A stretch of 64,000 bases of DNA from the NCBI GenBank assembly GCA_041674265.1, contig JBAYWC010000002.1, positions 8,559-72,558 of the forward strand. The letters are read 5' to 3'. The notes below the pieces were generated by a model. That model worked only from the letters and a program-made list of their open reading frames with translations, ran no database searches and had not been told where the DNA came from. A program made the translations under genes and the position numbers. Shown in pieces: positions 53,448 through 62,551 of this stretch (positions within the stretch are counted from its first letter, which is position 1; each line of letters starts with the position of its first letter). This stretch comes from QYQL01 sp041674265. Lineage in GTDB: Bacteria; Verrucomicrobiota; Verrucomicrobiia; Chthoniobacterales; Terrimicrobiaceae.

Positions 53448-54368
53448 TCAACGGACGTCCAGCGGGCGATAGACAACGATCCCGTAATGGCCGCCCGAGC
53501 GTTTGAGATACGACGAGATCCGCCCATCGAGTATCACCTTGCGTCCGGCGCTCCGGCGGGATGTCGCGTGCATGAAATGAACGCCATCCCCCTTGCGCAC
53601 GGCAATCCCCACGTGGGAGGTGTATCCGCTCTTGTCGCGCGATGTGATCGCGACGATGTCCCCGGTCTGGATGAGTCGCTCCGCCGCAGCCACGCGGTCC
53701 CGGGGGATATGATAAACCGGCAGGGAGGAAACCTGACCCTGAATCCTGGCCATCGCCGGAAGCATCCCGGGGTTGTTGCGGAGATACCTGTAGCTTCTCC
53801 AGGCCGAGGTCATCTCGGTGATATTCCGGCTCAGCCGGACCCCGCCCATCCGGCTGGTTGGATTGACCGAGATTCCCCGGGCGCCATTATTGGCAAAGAC
53901 CTCCTCGAGAAAATGCATCCTGGAGAGGTAGCTGCCCGTGCAATGTCCGTCCCGGTATCGTTCCAACTCGATCAAACCAAGGAGATCCTCCGGACGGTAG
54001 TCCGATTCCTTGACTCTCAGCATCCGGGCGAAAGCCAGCGAGATCTCGTAAAATGTCCAGCAATCCAGGCCGTTGAAGTTGACCGACGGAGATTCAATCC
54101 GGTCGTCGATCTCGAGCGTGTAGTTGACATAGGGAGTTCCCACCAATGCCGCGCCAACCCTCGCCGTCCGCTCGCCGATCGGCAGTGAGCGCCAGTTCTC
54201 CCGCACCGCCCGGGCAACGAGCCGGTCAAATTTGTCCTTTCCCTTGAAGACCGTCGCGAAGGGCAGCCGGGGTTGATATTCAGGAACCAACACGGCTGCA
54301 ATGCCAGGAGCGGAAAAGGCAGCGAACAGGATACCGGCCATGACGGCGGCAAGCGATTTATTTGGCAT
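53448..54368 (-). CDS. secreted DUF1460 protein (NlpC/P60-like amidase)
   Basis: Exported protein of about 306 residues with a signal peptide (LAAVMAGILFAAFSAPGIAA). The DUF1460 domain carries NGLDCWTFYEISLAF (candidate catalytic cysteine) and GYTSHVGIAVRKGDGVHFMHATS (candidate histidines). DUF1460 members are related to N-acetylmuramoyl-L-alanine amidases, so a role in wall turnover is plausible. The start is the ATG at 54368. Confidence 0.85.
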   Translation of the reverse strand: MPNKSLAAVMAGILFAAFSAPGIAAVLVPEYQPRLPFATVFKGKDKFDRLVARAVRENWRSLPIGERTARVGAALVGTPYVNYTLEIDDRIESPSVNFNGLDCWTFYEISLAFARMLRVKESDYRPEDLLGLIELERYRDGHCTGSYLSRMHFLEEVFANNGARGISVNPTSRMGGVRLSRNITEMTSAWRSYRYLRNNPGMLPAMARIQGQVSSLPVYHIPRDRVAAAERLIQTGDIVAITSRDKSGYTSHVGIAVRKGDGVHFMHATSRRSAGRKVILDGRISSYLKRSGGHYGIVVYRPLDVR

Positions 54369-54521
54369 GCCAGACACTCGGTGTCCGCCCGAATAAATCA
54401 AATCCCAAATGCGCTGAAGCTGGCGCAGCGTTCCTCCCTGTCAACCCTGTCTAAAAACCCGTTTTCAGGCTTAAGAATGCCCGCGCTCGTGTTTTTCGGC
54501 AAAGGGAACGGTTATTGGCGG

Positions 54522-55835
54522 CTACCAGCCCCGGTTTTCGATGGCATCGAGATGGAGGCTGAGCGGGTCTGTCCGCTTCGGGGCTTCAGGCGGGCTGGTG
54601 ACTTCCAGAAAGTTTTCGCTCAGGGTGTCGAGCTGGGTGGCCTCGAACCAATTCAGATAGTCGTCCACCTGGCCTGTGCGCTGGAGGAGCAGGTCCAGGA
54701 TTTTTCCGTTTTCCTCGATTTGCCTGTCCACATTTTTTTTGGGTTTGGAGGCGAGTTGGGTGGTGATCTTGCGGTATTCTTCGATCACGGGCCTGAGCAG
54801 GGGATGGGCGCGAAATTCCAGGGCCATGAATTCCGCGGATTTCTGCCGCATCAGATAAGGGCCTCCCTCGCTTTTGGCCAGTGGGGGAAAGGCCGCCGCC
54901 CCCGTCGCCTTTCCCAGTTCCGGCTTCTTCGGATCTTTCGGGCTGGAAACGTCCAGCAGTTCCTTCAAAGCGCGCATGGTCTCGCCGACCGAACAGGGAT
55001 CCACGTTTTTTGAGGCCGAGTTGCGGGCGATGGAGAGAGTCCAGAGTTTTCCGAGGCGGGACGGGACGTTCTCCAAAGACGGATAGGCGGCCAGGAGGGT
55101 CTTGAGACTGGCGTCATTTTCGGCAAGCGAGTCGAGAAAAGTTCCCAGACCTTTCGGGCCCTCGGGGAGTTGCTGCAAGGTCTTGAGCAAAGCGAGGGCC
55201 TGCGTGCGGTAGAGCGTCAGGGAGGTCGCATCCATCAACCCGGGCTTGGCTTTGAGAAAGTCCTCGATCCTGGGAGGATGGTCGCTCTTGAGCAATGTGG
55301 CATAGATGCCTTCAGGGCTTCCGTTTGCCTTGATCCGCTTTTCCTCGACGAGACCTTCGAGCAGCCAGGGCGGCGGGGAGTGGAATGCCTTGCCTGCTTT
55401 TGGCGGGAGGTTCCTGTAAATCCAATCGAGGCCAAGCGCGCGATAGATCTCCCTTTCCAATGTCTGGCCGCGAAGGACAGAAGCATCATAGATGTCTGTC
55501 TGGACCTTCATCGCTCCCCCGTCGCCTTCAAAAACGCCGGTGAGCACATTCGCGTTGCCCCGCGGTTTTTCGGTGCCAATCAGGTCCCGGATGATGATCG
55601 GGGGGGGCGCCCCCCCCTTGCCGCCGATTTTTTGCAGCCACTGGGTCCGGGCTTCATCGGCCCGTTGCGCGAGATTTGTGCGCCGCGCGGCGTCTTTCGA
55701 ATAAATCACAAACTGGCCGGAGGCGCTGGTCGTCTTTCCGGGCAACGTGTTCTCACGGGCGTCCAGGGGAGCCGCGAATGCCGCCAGAAGGCAGAGGCCC
55801 GTCAGGGCTGTGTTGGTTTTCCAGTGCCCGGCCAT
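54522..55835 (-). CDS. secreted protein, degenerate peptidase-MA-like
   Basis: A 437-residue exported protein (signal peptide about residues 1-26, ending PLDARE). The segment REIYRALGLDWIYR ... FHSPPPWLLEGLVEEKR matches the layout of peptidase-MA-like gluzincins, in which HExxH is followed by PxWLxEG. Here the HExxH histidines are absent, so catalysis is unlikely. The rest is helical and not recognised. It overlaps the next upstream gene by 34 bases, so it belongs to a minus-strand operon reaching back to the FmdB gene. Confidence 0.65.
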   Translation of the reverse strand: MAGHWKTNTALTGLCLLAAFAAPLDARENTLPGKTTSASGQFVIYSKDAARRTNLAQRADEARTQWLQKIGGKGGAPPPIIIRDLIGTEKPRGNANVLTGVFEGDGGAMKVQTDIYDASVLRGQTLEREIYRALGLDWIYRNLPPKAGKAFHSPPPWLLEGLVEEKRIKANGSPEGIYATLLKSDHPPRIEDFLKAKPGLMDATSLTLYRTQALALLKTLQQLPEGPKGLGTFLDSLAENDASLKTLLAAYPSLENVPSRLGKLWTLSIARNSASKNVDPCSVGETMRALKELLDVSSPKDPKKPELGKATGAAAFPPLAKSEGGPYLMRQKSAEFMALEFRAHPLLRPVIEEYRKITTQLASKPKKNVDRQIEENGKILDLLLQRTGQVDDYLNWFEATQLDTLSENFLEVTSPPEAPKRTDPLSLHLDAIENRGW

Positions 55836-56623
55836 TGGAGAGTGGCGTCATTCGGAGTGATGGTCACTGATTTTGCCGTTTTGAGAAGTTCCAGGGGTTG
55901 GGCCAGACCGGTGATGGTCGGTCCGAACAGCCGGAGAAAAACCGGCGTCAGCGCCGGATGGATCGGCAGGCGCCCGATCGCTCCACCGGTCGGCGTGACC
56001 TCCAACCCGGATCCGGCGACCCCCGGCTCAAGCTCCAGGCCGAAGTAGAGGTGGGTGTCGAGAAACTTTTGATCGATATAGAGCGCAAAGCTTCCGCTGC
56101 GGAGCCTGACAAAAGCCCTTTGGAACCGGGCGCTTATTGCCGACAGGCCGGCATCGCCAGGTTTCATTTGGATGGTGGTCTCGAGAAACTGGTTGATCGC
56201 CTTGCCGTTGACTGTCCAACTGACGGGCTTGGTGGACCCCACCAAATCCCTCAGCGTCGTAAAAGTTTCTTGCGCGGCGGCCGTGTCGATCCCGACGACA
56301 TCCGGGATGTCGTCCGGGGGCCGGACCATCTGAATCACACAAGCCAGCGTGGCCGAGACAACGGCCATCCAGAAAAGACTGGAAACCAGGAAACCGGTCG
56401 CTCCGCGCTCATGAGCCACAGCCGGTTTCTTTGGTTTTCTTGCCGGAATCCGGGGCAATGGGGGAGCGGCGATGCCGGTGGCCGGCAGGCTGGGAACAGA
56501 TCCGGGTTGGACCGCGGGCCCGGTCGGATCCGACGGGCCCGGTTCGGGCAATCTGGTGCCGCAATTGCCGCAGAAAACGCGTGTGTCGTCGTTGTTTACC
56601 CCGCAATGTTGACAGGTGCGCAT
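55802..56623 (-). CDS. zinc-ribbon membrane protein
   Basis: A 273-residue protein. The N-terminal zinc ribbon CQHCGVNNDDTRVFCGNCG (two C-x2-C pairs) is followed by a proline-rich linker, one membrane helix (about residues 78-98, TGFLVSSLFWMAVVSATLAC) and a roughly 160-residue external domain of unknown fold. It lies between the FmdB-like gene and the peptidase-MA-like gene with 3-base and overlapping spacing. Confidence 0.8.
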   Translation of the reverse strand: MRTCQHCGVNNDDTRVFCGNCGTRLPEPGPSDPTGPAVQPGSVPSLPATGIAAPPLPRIPARKPKKPAVAHERGATGFLVSSLFWMAVVSATLACVIQMVRPPDDIPDVVGIDTAAAQETFTTLRDLVGSTKPVSWTVNGKAINQFLETTIQMKPGDAGLSAISARFQRAFVRLRSGSFALYIDQKFLDTHLYFGLELEPGVAGSGLEVTPTGGAIGRLPIHPALTPVFLRLFGPTITGLAQPLELLKTAKSVTITPNDATLQWPGTGKPTQP

Positions 56624-56626
56624 ACT

Positions 56627-56944
56627 TCAATCCTTGGAAGGTTTGGTTTCCTTTTTCGGCTTGGCCTCCGGTTTTGTCTCCGCCTTTTTCGTTTCGGATT
56701 TGGAAGGCTCGTCTTTCTTCGCGGCCTGCTTGTAGCCCTCGCTGCGGTAGTCGGTGATGTAAAAACCGCTGCCTTTGAAAATCAGTCCCGCACCGGTTCC
56801 CAAGAGCCGGCGGACCTTGCCTTTGCCCCACTTCTTCATTTGACACCTGGCTTGCGGGCAGGTTTTCAGGGCGTCATCTTTCATGGACTGAAACGTCTCA
56901 AACGTCTTCCGGCACTTTTCGCATTCGTATTCGTATGTAGGCAT
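56627..56944 (-). CDS. FmdB-family zinc-ribbon protein
   Basis: A 105-residue protein starting MPTYEYECEKCRKTFETFQS, the FmdB/CxxC regulatory signature, with the second pair as CPQARC. The motif FKGSGFYITDYRSEGYK is typical, and a lysine/glutamate-rich tail (about 30 residues) follows. The role of FmdB proteins is unsettled. ATG 56944 matches family starts. It heads the minus-strand operon. Confidence 0.88.
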   Translation of the reverse strand: MPTYEYECEKCRKTFETFQSMKDDALKTCPQARCQMKKWGKGKVRRLLGTGAGLIFKGSGFYITDYRSEGYKQAAKKDEPSKSETKKAETKPEAKPKKETKPSKD

Positions 56945-57073
56945 GCTGAGCCAGCAGGTTCTAGCAGTTCTCCAACAGGCCCGCAAGGATCAGGGTGAAA
57001 ACGAAACGCGCGCGTTCGAATTCACTGAAAAGTCTCGCGTCAAGCGCCCTCTTCGGGTAAATTACCCAATTCG

Positions 57074-57604
57074 GTGAAAACGATCCCCATTGCGTTCTTC
57101 TTGTCGGTTTCCCTTCCCGTGTCCGGGTTTTCCCAGACGCAGGAAGTCAAACTCGTCGACCGGATCATGCACCCGAACATGGAGCTTGGGAACCCGTTGC
57201 AAAGCAAATCCTTCTCGGGGACAAGCTCGGTGCCGATCAAAAGCTCATCGAAGGCCGGCAAGGGATTTTATGGTCTCAAGGATGCCGAGACAAAAGCTTT
57301 TCCCTTCACGCGGTCCTTTTTGGGAGTGAAAAACCCATGGTTTGGCGGCAAGGTCTTTGCGACGAAGAAAACGGCCCCGTTGTCGAAATACGATGCGAAG
57401 AAAGCGGGAACCGACAAAACGACAGACGTTGTCGCTTACTACGGGGCCACGAAAAGCGCCGATTATTTCGGCTCGCCGGTTGTGCCCCTGTCGACATTCG
57501 TCCCCCGACCCGCGGCCGGTGGGGCCGTGAGCCGGATTTCGGACAAGATCAACCAGAAGATGACGATTGACGAAGTGCGGGAGTTGCTGAACAAACCCCG
57601 TTGA
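57074..57604 (+). CDS. small secreted protein of unknown function
   Basis: A 176-residue exported protein from a GTG start, with signal peptide KTIPIAFFLSVSLPVSGFSQ. The mature part is rich in Lys, Ser and Gly, with several Phe/Tyr-Gly motifs (GFYGLKD, SADYFGSPV); no family is recognised. It is 8 bases upstream of tyrS and could share its transcript. Confidence 0.65.
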   Translation: MKTIPIAFFLSVSLPVSGFSQTQEVKLVDRIMHPNMELGNPLQSKSFSGTSSVPIKSSSKAGKGFYGLKDAETKAFPFTRSFLGVKNPWFGGKVFATKKTAPLSKYDAKKAGTDKTTDVVAYYGATKSADYFGSPVVPLSTFVPRPAAGGAVSRISDKINQKMTIDEVRELLNKPR

Positions 57605-57612
57605 GTTTTCCG

Positions 57613-58776
57613 ATGTCAACGCTTTCCGCTCTCATCAGGGGTTGTGCAAAAATCCACAGCGAAGCCGAGCTGGAAGCCAAACTCTCCCTCGGACGTCCGC
57701 TGAGAATCAAGCTCGGGGTGGATCCGACCGCTCCCGATATCCACCTGGGGCACGGGGTCGTGCTCTCGAAACTCCGGGATTTTCAGGATGCGGGCCACGA
57801 TGCGATTCTCATCATCGGCGATTTCACCGCCATGATCGGAGATCCGAGCGGACGTTCGGCCACGCGACCGCAGCTCAGCCACGATCAGGTCCTCGCGAAT
57901 GCGAAGAGCTATCAGGAACAGGCTTTCAAAATCCTGAACCGCGACCGCGCACGGATTGTTTTCAACGGCGAGTGGTTCGAGGCGATGAGCTTCGAGGAAG
58001 TGATCAAACTCAACAGCCGCGTGACCCTCCAGCAGATGCTGGTCCGGGAAGATTTCCGCGAGCGCCTCGACAAAGGCCAGCCGATCCGCGCCCACGAAAT
58101 CCAATATCCGATCATGCAGGGATGGGATTCCGTCATGGTCGGGGCGGATGTCGAGCTGGGCGGAACCGACCAGCTTTTCAATATCATGGTCGGCCGCGAC
58201 CTCCAGCGCGAGGAAGGCCAACCCCAGCAGGTCGCCATGACGATGCCGATCCTCGAGGGGCTCGACGGACGCCAGAAAATGAGCAAGAGCCTCGGAAATT
58301 ACGTCGCCCTCAACGAGCAGCCGTCCGACATGTTCGGCAAACTCATGAGCATCAGCGACGATCTGATGGCGCGCTACTACGACATCCTCCTCCGGGAAAC
58401 GATCCCGGCAGGCACGCATCCGATGGATGCCAAAAAGACCCTGGCCCACCGGATCACCGCCCGCTTCCATGACCAGGCCGCTGCGGCCCATGCCCTCGGG
58501 GAGTTCAACAAGCGGTTCAGCGCCCGCGACCTCGACTCCGCCGAGCTTCCGAGTTTTGTGCCGGGAGCCGCGCGCGACTTCGTGACCTTGGTCGTCGAAG
58601 CCTGCGCCCAATGCTTCCAGATTTCCCGTTCAAGATCCGATGCGCGTCGCCTGATCGAGGGCGGAAGCGTCCAGTGGCGCGGCGAGAAAGTGACCGGCGC
58701 AAAGGCAACCCTCCCACCGGGAGAGGCCGGGGTCCTCAAGCTCGACAAGACCCGCGCTGTCAGAATCGGGGGCTGA
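57613..58776 (+). CDS. tyrS: tyrosyl-tRNA synthetase
   Basis: Class I synthetase charging tRNA-Tyr, 387 residues. The HIGH motif is IHLGHG and the KMSKS motif is QKMSKSLGN. An S4-like RNA-binding domain ends the protein (SDARRLIEGGSVQWRGEKV). ATG 57613 begins family homology; a TTG 12 bases upstream is also possible. Confidence 0.96.
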   Translation: MSTLSALIRGCAKIHSEAELEAKLSLGRPLRIKLGVDPTAPDIHLGHGVVLSKLRDFQDAGHDAILIIGDFTAMIGDPSGRSATRPQLSHDQVLANAKSYQEQAFKILNRDRARIVFNGEWFEAMSFEEVIKLNSRVTLQQMLVREDFRERLDKGQPIRAHEIQYPIMQGWDSVMVGADVELGGTDQLFNIMVGRDLQREEGQPQQVAMTMPILEGLDGRQKMSKSLGNYVALNEQPSDMFGKLMSISDDLMARYYDILLRETIPAGTHPMDAKKTLAHRITARFHDQAAAAHALGEFNKRFSARDLDSAELPSFVPGAARDFVTLVVEACAQCFQISRSRSDARRLIEGGSVQWRGEKVTGAKATLPPGEAGVLKLDKTRAVRIGG

Positions 58777-58787
58777 GTTTTCGTCAA

Positions 58788-58839
58788 CCCGAATTCAGCG
58801 ATTCTCCGCGCGGAGAGCGCTGAAAAAGCGGTTTTCGGG
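58788..58839 (+). repeat. dispersed repeat, CCCGAATTCAGCGATTC type, copy 2
   Basis: Same end sequences as 7508-7568 (CCCGAATTCAGCGATTC and GCGGTTTTCGGG) with a different, shorter interior. It directly abuts the intron-like sequence that begins at 58840. Confidence 0.65.
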
Positions 58840-59150
58840 AGTGCGCCGGGGAAGCCGGCAGCCACGTGGGAGGAAGTCCCACCGGTCGAATGAGACGGTT
58901 TACGACCGGAAGAGACCCAAGCGCAGCATGGGAACGCCTGCAGCGACGAACGGCTCCACGATCACTACGGCTTGGTCAACATCCCCATGCGCACCAAATG
59001 GCAAACCTCATGAAGCAAATCGAAGAACGGCACTCCGAGAGCCGGATGCGGGCAATCCGCACGTCCGGTTCGATGAGGGGGAGTTCCCCACGACGGTCAT
59101 TGGCCTCCGCGCCTCTCAACCCCGTCTGGGTCTCCCTACCCCGCTCAAGC
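58840..59150 (+). mobile_element. group II intron remnant lacking its reverse transcriptase
   Basis: The 388-base gap between tyrS and the next gene has no protein. The sequence starts GTGCGCC, like a group II intron 5' end, followed by GGAGGAAGTCCCACC. At 59039-59071 is a domain V-like hairpin with the AGC triad (GAGCCGGATGCGG...GTCCGGTTC). The interior between these parts is far too short to contain the intron-encoded protein. I read it as a deleted intron; a folding or Rfam search would decide. Confidence 0.5.
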
Positions 59151-59156
59151 GCTGAA

Positions 59157-59187
59157 ATCGCCGATTGCAACTCTCGCAGATGCGCCC
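59157..59187 (-). repeat. dispersed repeat, copy 2
   Basis: Inverted copy of 21-51, 29 of 31 bases identical. It spans the TTG 59165 and ATG 59180 that could start the following gene, which casts doubt on those starts. Confidence 0.6.
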
Positions 59188-60598
59188 CGGTCTTCGGCAG
59201 TCCGTAAAAAGCATTTACTTTGAAACCATTCGTGCGAATCTCGCTTTTTCAAGAAACCAGCCTGCTGTGGCACGAGATTTATATCAAAAATGCCGGGAAT
59301 ACCGGGATAGCGCGGATGCGCGGGCGCAGGGATTTTACCCTTACTTCCGCTGCATTGAAGAACCCCACGGGAACTATGTTGTCTGTGAGGGACAGCCGAA
59401 AATCATGATCGGCTCGAACAATTACCTGGGTCTGGCCCAGGACCCCCGGGTCATCGAAGCGGCCTGCGAGGCGACGCGACGCTACGGGGCGGGCTGCACG
59501 GGTTCCCGCCTGCTGAATGGAACGATCAAACTTCATGTCGAGCTGGAAGAAGCGTTGGCCGCCTTTCTTCAAAGGGAATCGGTCGTCCTGTTTTCCACGG
59601 GATTTTTTGCCAATCAAGGGGCGTTGGCCTCGCTGACCGAGGAAGGGGACGCCATCCTCTGCGACCGGGAGAACCATGCGAGCATCATCGATGGCTGCCA
59701 GTTTGCGGACGCAAAATTGATCCCCTACCGGCACAATTCGGCCACCTCGCTGCGCAACCGCCTGAAGCGATTGCCGGACGACGCCGGTCGTCTGGTGGTG
59801 ATGGACGGGGTTTTCAGCATGTCCGGCGACATCGCCGACCTGCCTCCCCTTGTCGAGGCCGCCAAGGAATACGGCGCGCTCTTTTATGTGGACGAGGCGC
59901 ACTCGCTCGGGGTCCTGGGACCACAGGGCCGGGGGACCGTGCATCATTTTGGGTTGAACGACGAGGTGGATATTGTGATGGGCACGTTCTCGAAGTCCCT
60001 CGGATCGATGGGGGGGTTCATTGCGGGGGATGCCCAGATGGTGGAATATTTGAAACACCGCGCCCGCTGCTTTATCTTCACCGCATCGCTCGCGCCGGCT
60101 GTTGCGGGAGCGGTTCTCAAGGCCCTCGAGATCATGCAGGCCGAACCCGGCCGGATCGAACAGCTCTGGCGCAACACCCGCAAGATGCACGAAGGCTTCA
60201 AAGACATCGGCTTCAAAATCGGAACCACCCAGACGCCGATCGTCCCCATCCTCATCGGCAGCGAGGCAAAGGCGTTTGTCTTCACCCAACGACTCTACGA
60301 AGAGGGGGTTTTTGCCACGCCGGCCATCTACCCGGCCGTCCGCTATGGGGAAGCGATCGTCCGCACCAGCTTCATGGCCACCCATACGGACTCCGATCTC
60401 GATCGCGTGCTCGAGATTTTCGAGAAACTCGCGCGCGAGCTTGGAACTTTCGATGATCCCGCCTACGTCAATCCCACGCGCAGAAAAAACGTGTTCGATT
60501 TCCGTCTGCCGGTCACCGGGGGAGCGGACGACATTCGAGCGGACGGCGGAGGCGCTTCACGGAACGGATCCGGCTTTCATCCCGCCATTTCCAGGTAG
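59180..60598 (+). CDS. serine palmitoyltransferase-like alpha-oxoamine synthase
   Basis: PLP enzyme of the alpha-oxoamine synthase family (SPT, KBL, BioF, HemA). SNNYLGLAQDP, GCTGSRLLNGT, VDEAHSLGVLG and the PLP-lysine motif TFSKSLGSMGG are intact. The protein resembles the SPT-like members that lie beside a YghO-type gene, as here, so first-step sphingoid-base synthesis (serine + acyl thioester) is the best guess. The start is uncertain: ATG 59180 lies in a repeat, and GTG 59267, immediately before DLYQKCREY homology, may be the true one. The C-terminus overlaps the next gene by about 146 bases. Confidence 0.85.
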   Translation: MRPGLRQSVKSIYFETIRANLAFSRNQPAVARDLYQKCREYRDSADARAQGFYPYFRCIEEPHGNYVVCEGQPKIMIGSNNYLGLAQDPRVIEAACEATRRYGAGCTGSRLLNGTIKLHVELEEALAAFLQRESVVLFSTGFFANQGALASLTEEGDAILCDRENHASIIDGCQFADAKLIPYRHNSATSLRNRLKRLPDDAGRLVVMDGVFSMSGDIADLPPLVEAAKEYGALFYVDEAHSLGVLGPQGRGTVHHFGLNDEVDIVMGTFSKSLGSMGGFIAGDAQMVEYLKHRARCFIFTASLAPAVAGAVLKALEIMQAEPGRIEQLWRNTRKMHEGFKDIGFKIGTTQTPIVPILIGSEAKAFVFTQRLYEEGVFATPAIYPAVRYGEAIVRTSFMATHTDSDLDRVLEIFEKLARELGTFDDPAYVNPTRRKNVFDFRLPVTGGADDIRADGGGASRNGSGFHPAISR

Positions 60599-61607
60599 CA
60601 TCGCCAAGTATCTTTCCCCGAAGTCGGCATTTCACCTCCGGCACGGGAAAATCTCGGCCTTCGTGGCGAGACGCAACGGTCGTCCGGTCGGACGCATCGC
60701 CGCGATCATCAACCGTTCCCACAACGAGCGTTATTCGGACAAGACCGGATTCTTCGGATTCTTCGAATGCGAGAACGACCCCGCGACCGCGAACGCTTTG
60801 TTCGAGCGGGCCGGGGAGGTTTTGAGGGGGGCGGGGAGGGATTGCATGCGCGGCCCCTACAACCCGAGCATCAACGATGAATGCGGAATGCTCGCCGACC
60901 GGTTCGATCTTCCGCCATGCATCGGGCTCACTTGGAACCCCGAATACTATTTAACCCTGCTTGCCGGGGCCGGATTTTCCGGTGTCCGGGTCCTGCATGG
61001 CATGAACCTTCCGATGCACCGGCTGCCGCAGCCCGCGCGGTTGGCCCGGATCGTCGGGAGAATCGCCTCCCGCTCGAAGTTGAAGATGCGGACGATGGAT
61101 ATTTCCCGGCTTCCCGAGGAACTGAAAATCGTGCGGGAAGTTTACAACGCGACCTTGGAGAGGAACTGGGGGTTCGTGCCCATTTCGATGGAGGATCTTC
61201 TCGCCGCAGCGGGTGATATCCGCGCCATCGCGGATCCCAGGCTTCTCCTCATTGCCGAGATGGATGGCGGGAGTGCTGGCGTGGCCCTCACCCTTCCGAA
61301 TTTCAACGAGATCCTCGCCAGGGTGAAACAGACGCCCCACTGGTTGCGGCTTCCCCACATCTTTTTGTTGATGAAAACGCACAAAATCAACTCCTGCCGA
61401 CAGACCGTGCTCGGGGTTGTGCCCGGTTGCAGGGATCGGGGGATTCACGCGTGGCTGATCCACGAGCAGTTCGTTCGCGCCCAGGAACGTTACGACAATG
61501 CCACCTTGGGCTGGATGGAGGACACGAACTCCGAGATTCTGAAAAACTGCGAGATTGTCGGTGGCGAACGCGAGAGAACCTGGAGAATCTTCGAAAAGGT
61601 GCTGTAA
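60453..61607 (+). CDS. YghO / bacterial ceramide synthase-like acyltransferase
   Basis: A GNAT-fold protein of about 384 residues. HGKISAFVARRNGRPVGRIAAII, NRSHNERYSDKTGFFGFFEC and RGPYNPSINDECGMLADRFD match the YghO family, which includes the Caulobacter enzyme that N-acylates the sphingoid base. Adjacent to an SPT-like gene this suggests a ceramide pathway; no ceramide reductase gene is visible here. ATG 60453 lies inside the upstream gene, with no later ATG before homology begins, so the genes overlap substantially. Confidence 0.8.
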   Translation: MIPPTSIPRAEKTCSISVCRSPGERTTFERTAEALHGTDPAFIPPFPGSIAKYLSPKSAFHLRHGKISAFVARRNGRPVGRIAAIINRSHNERYSDKTGFFGFFECENDPATANALFERAGEVLRGAGRDCMRGPYNPSINDECGMLADRFDLPPCIGLTWNPEYYLTLLAGAGFSGVRVLHGMNLPMHRLPQPARLARIVGRIASRSKLKMRTMDISRLPEELKIVREVYNATLERNWGFVPISMEDLLAAAGDIRAIADPRLLLIAEMDGGSAGVALTLPNFNEILARVKQTPHWLRLPHIFLLMKTHKINSCRQTVLGVVPGCRDRGIHAWLIHEQFVRAQERYDNATLGWMEDTNSEILKNCEIVGGERERTWRIFEKVL

Positions 61608-61677
61608 GGCTTCCCGAAGGACGCCCGTGAAAATGCGGTCCTTGATCTTCATGTAATCCCGTCTAGTTTTGTCGTCT

Positions 61678-62133
61678 ATGCAGCTTTCGATGCGAACGGA
61701 TTACGCGCTGCGGGCGCTTTTCACCTTGGTGGAACACCACGGCGGAAACCCCATTCCCATCGGAGAACTGGCGCGCAGAAACGATGTCCCCAAGCGGTTT
61801 CTGGAGCACATCATGCTTGACCTCAAGGCCCAGGGCTGGGTGGAAAGTCTCCCCGGCAAGCGGGGCGGGTATATGCTGAGAAAAAAACCGGAAAAAATCA
61901 CAATGGGAGAAGTCGTGCGACACTTTGACGGATATCTCGCGCCGATTGCCTGTGTCTCGGTGACCGATTACAAACGCTGTTCGCAGGAACCGGTTTGCCG
62001 ATTCCGCCGGGTCTTGCTGCGAGCCCGGAACATGGTGGCCGAATTGATGGACAAGGCCACGCTCGCCGATGTTTTCCGGGGTGCCCCTGTTGCTGATGCC
62101 GAGATCGTCGGAATGTATGGCGACGGGATTTGA
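61678..62133 (+). CDS. Rrf2-family transcriptional regulator
   Basis: A 151-residue winged-helix regulator starting MQLSMRTDYALRALFTLVEH, the Rrf2 hallmark, with GKRGGYMLRKKPEKITMGEV for the wing. Three cysteines in PIACVSVTDYKRCSQEPVC are positioned like the Fe-S ligands of IscR/RirA/NsrR, so it probably senses iron-sulphur status, nitric oxide or iron. The target is unknown. Confidence 0.88.
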   Translation: MQLSMRTDYALRALFTLVEHHGGNPIPIGELARRNDVPKRFLEHIMLDLKAQGWVESLPGKRGGYMLRKKPEKITMGEVVRHFDGYLAPIACVSVTDYKRCSQEPVCRFRRVLLRARNMVAELMDKATLADVFRGAPVADAEIVGMYGDGI

Positions 62134-62284
62134 TTTTTTTTTGCTGGGAAGAAACAGGAGGCCGGCCAAGCACGTTGGGGCCGCAGCGGCGGGTGGCCAA
62201 GGGTGGCTGGAGGGGAAAAAAGGGGGGCTGCCGCACGACGGCACTCTTGAAAAATACCGGCGGCGGGTGCATTCTTCCACTTCC

Positions 62285-62551
62285 ATGAAATCCGTCCAGG
62301 TTCACTACGAAGGCCGCGTGCAGGGGGTGGGCTTCCGGTGGACGGTGAAAAATCTCTCCCGGGAGTTCGATGTCTCCGGAACGGTGAAAAACCTTTCCGA
62401 CGGACGCGTGGAACTCGTGGTCCAGGGCGACGAAACCGAGGCATTCCTCGACGCCATCCGCCGGAGCGCGCTCGCGGGGCACATCGAAAAGGAACGGCTG
62501 GAAACCATCCCGTGTGTGCAGGGCCTCCGCGGATTTCTTATCATCCCATGA
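62285..62551 (+). CDS. acyP: acylphosphatase
   Basis: An 88-residue enzyme that hydrolyses acyl phosphates. The substrate loop GRVQGVGFRWTV carries the catalytic arginine, and the catalytic asparagine is in GTVKNLSDGRVE. ATG 62285 is the family start. Its stop overlaps the next start by ATGA. The 151 bases upstream of it hold no gene. Confidence 0.9.
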   Translation: MKSVQVHYEGRVQGVGFRWTVKNLSREFDVSGTVKNLSDGRVELVVQGDETEAFLDAIRRSALAGHIEKERLETIPCVQGLRGFLIIP

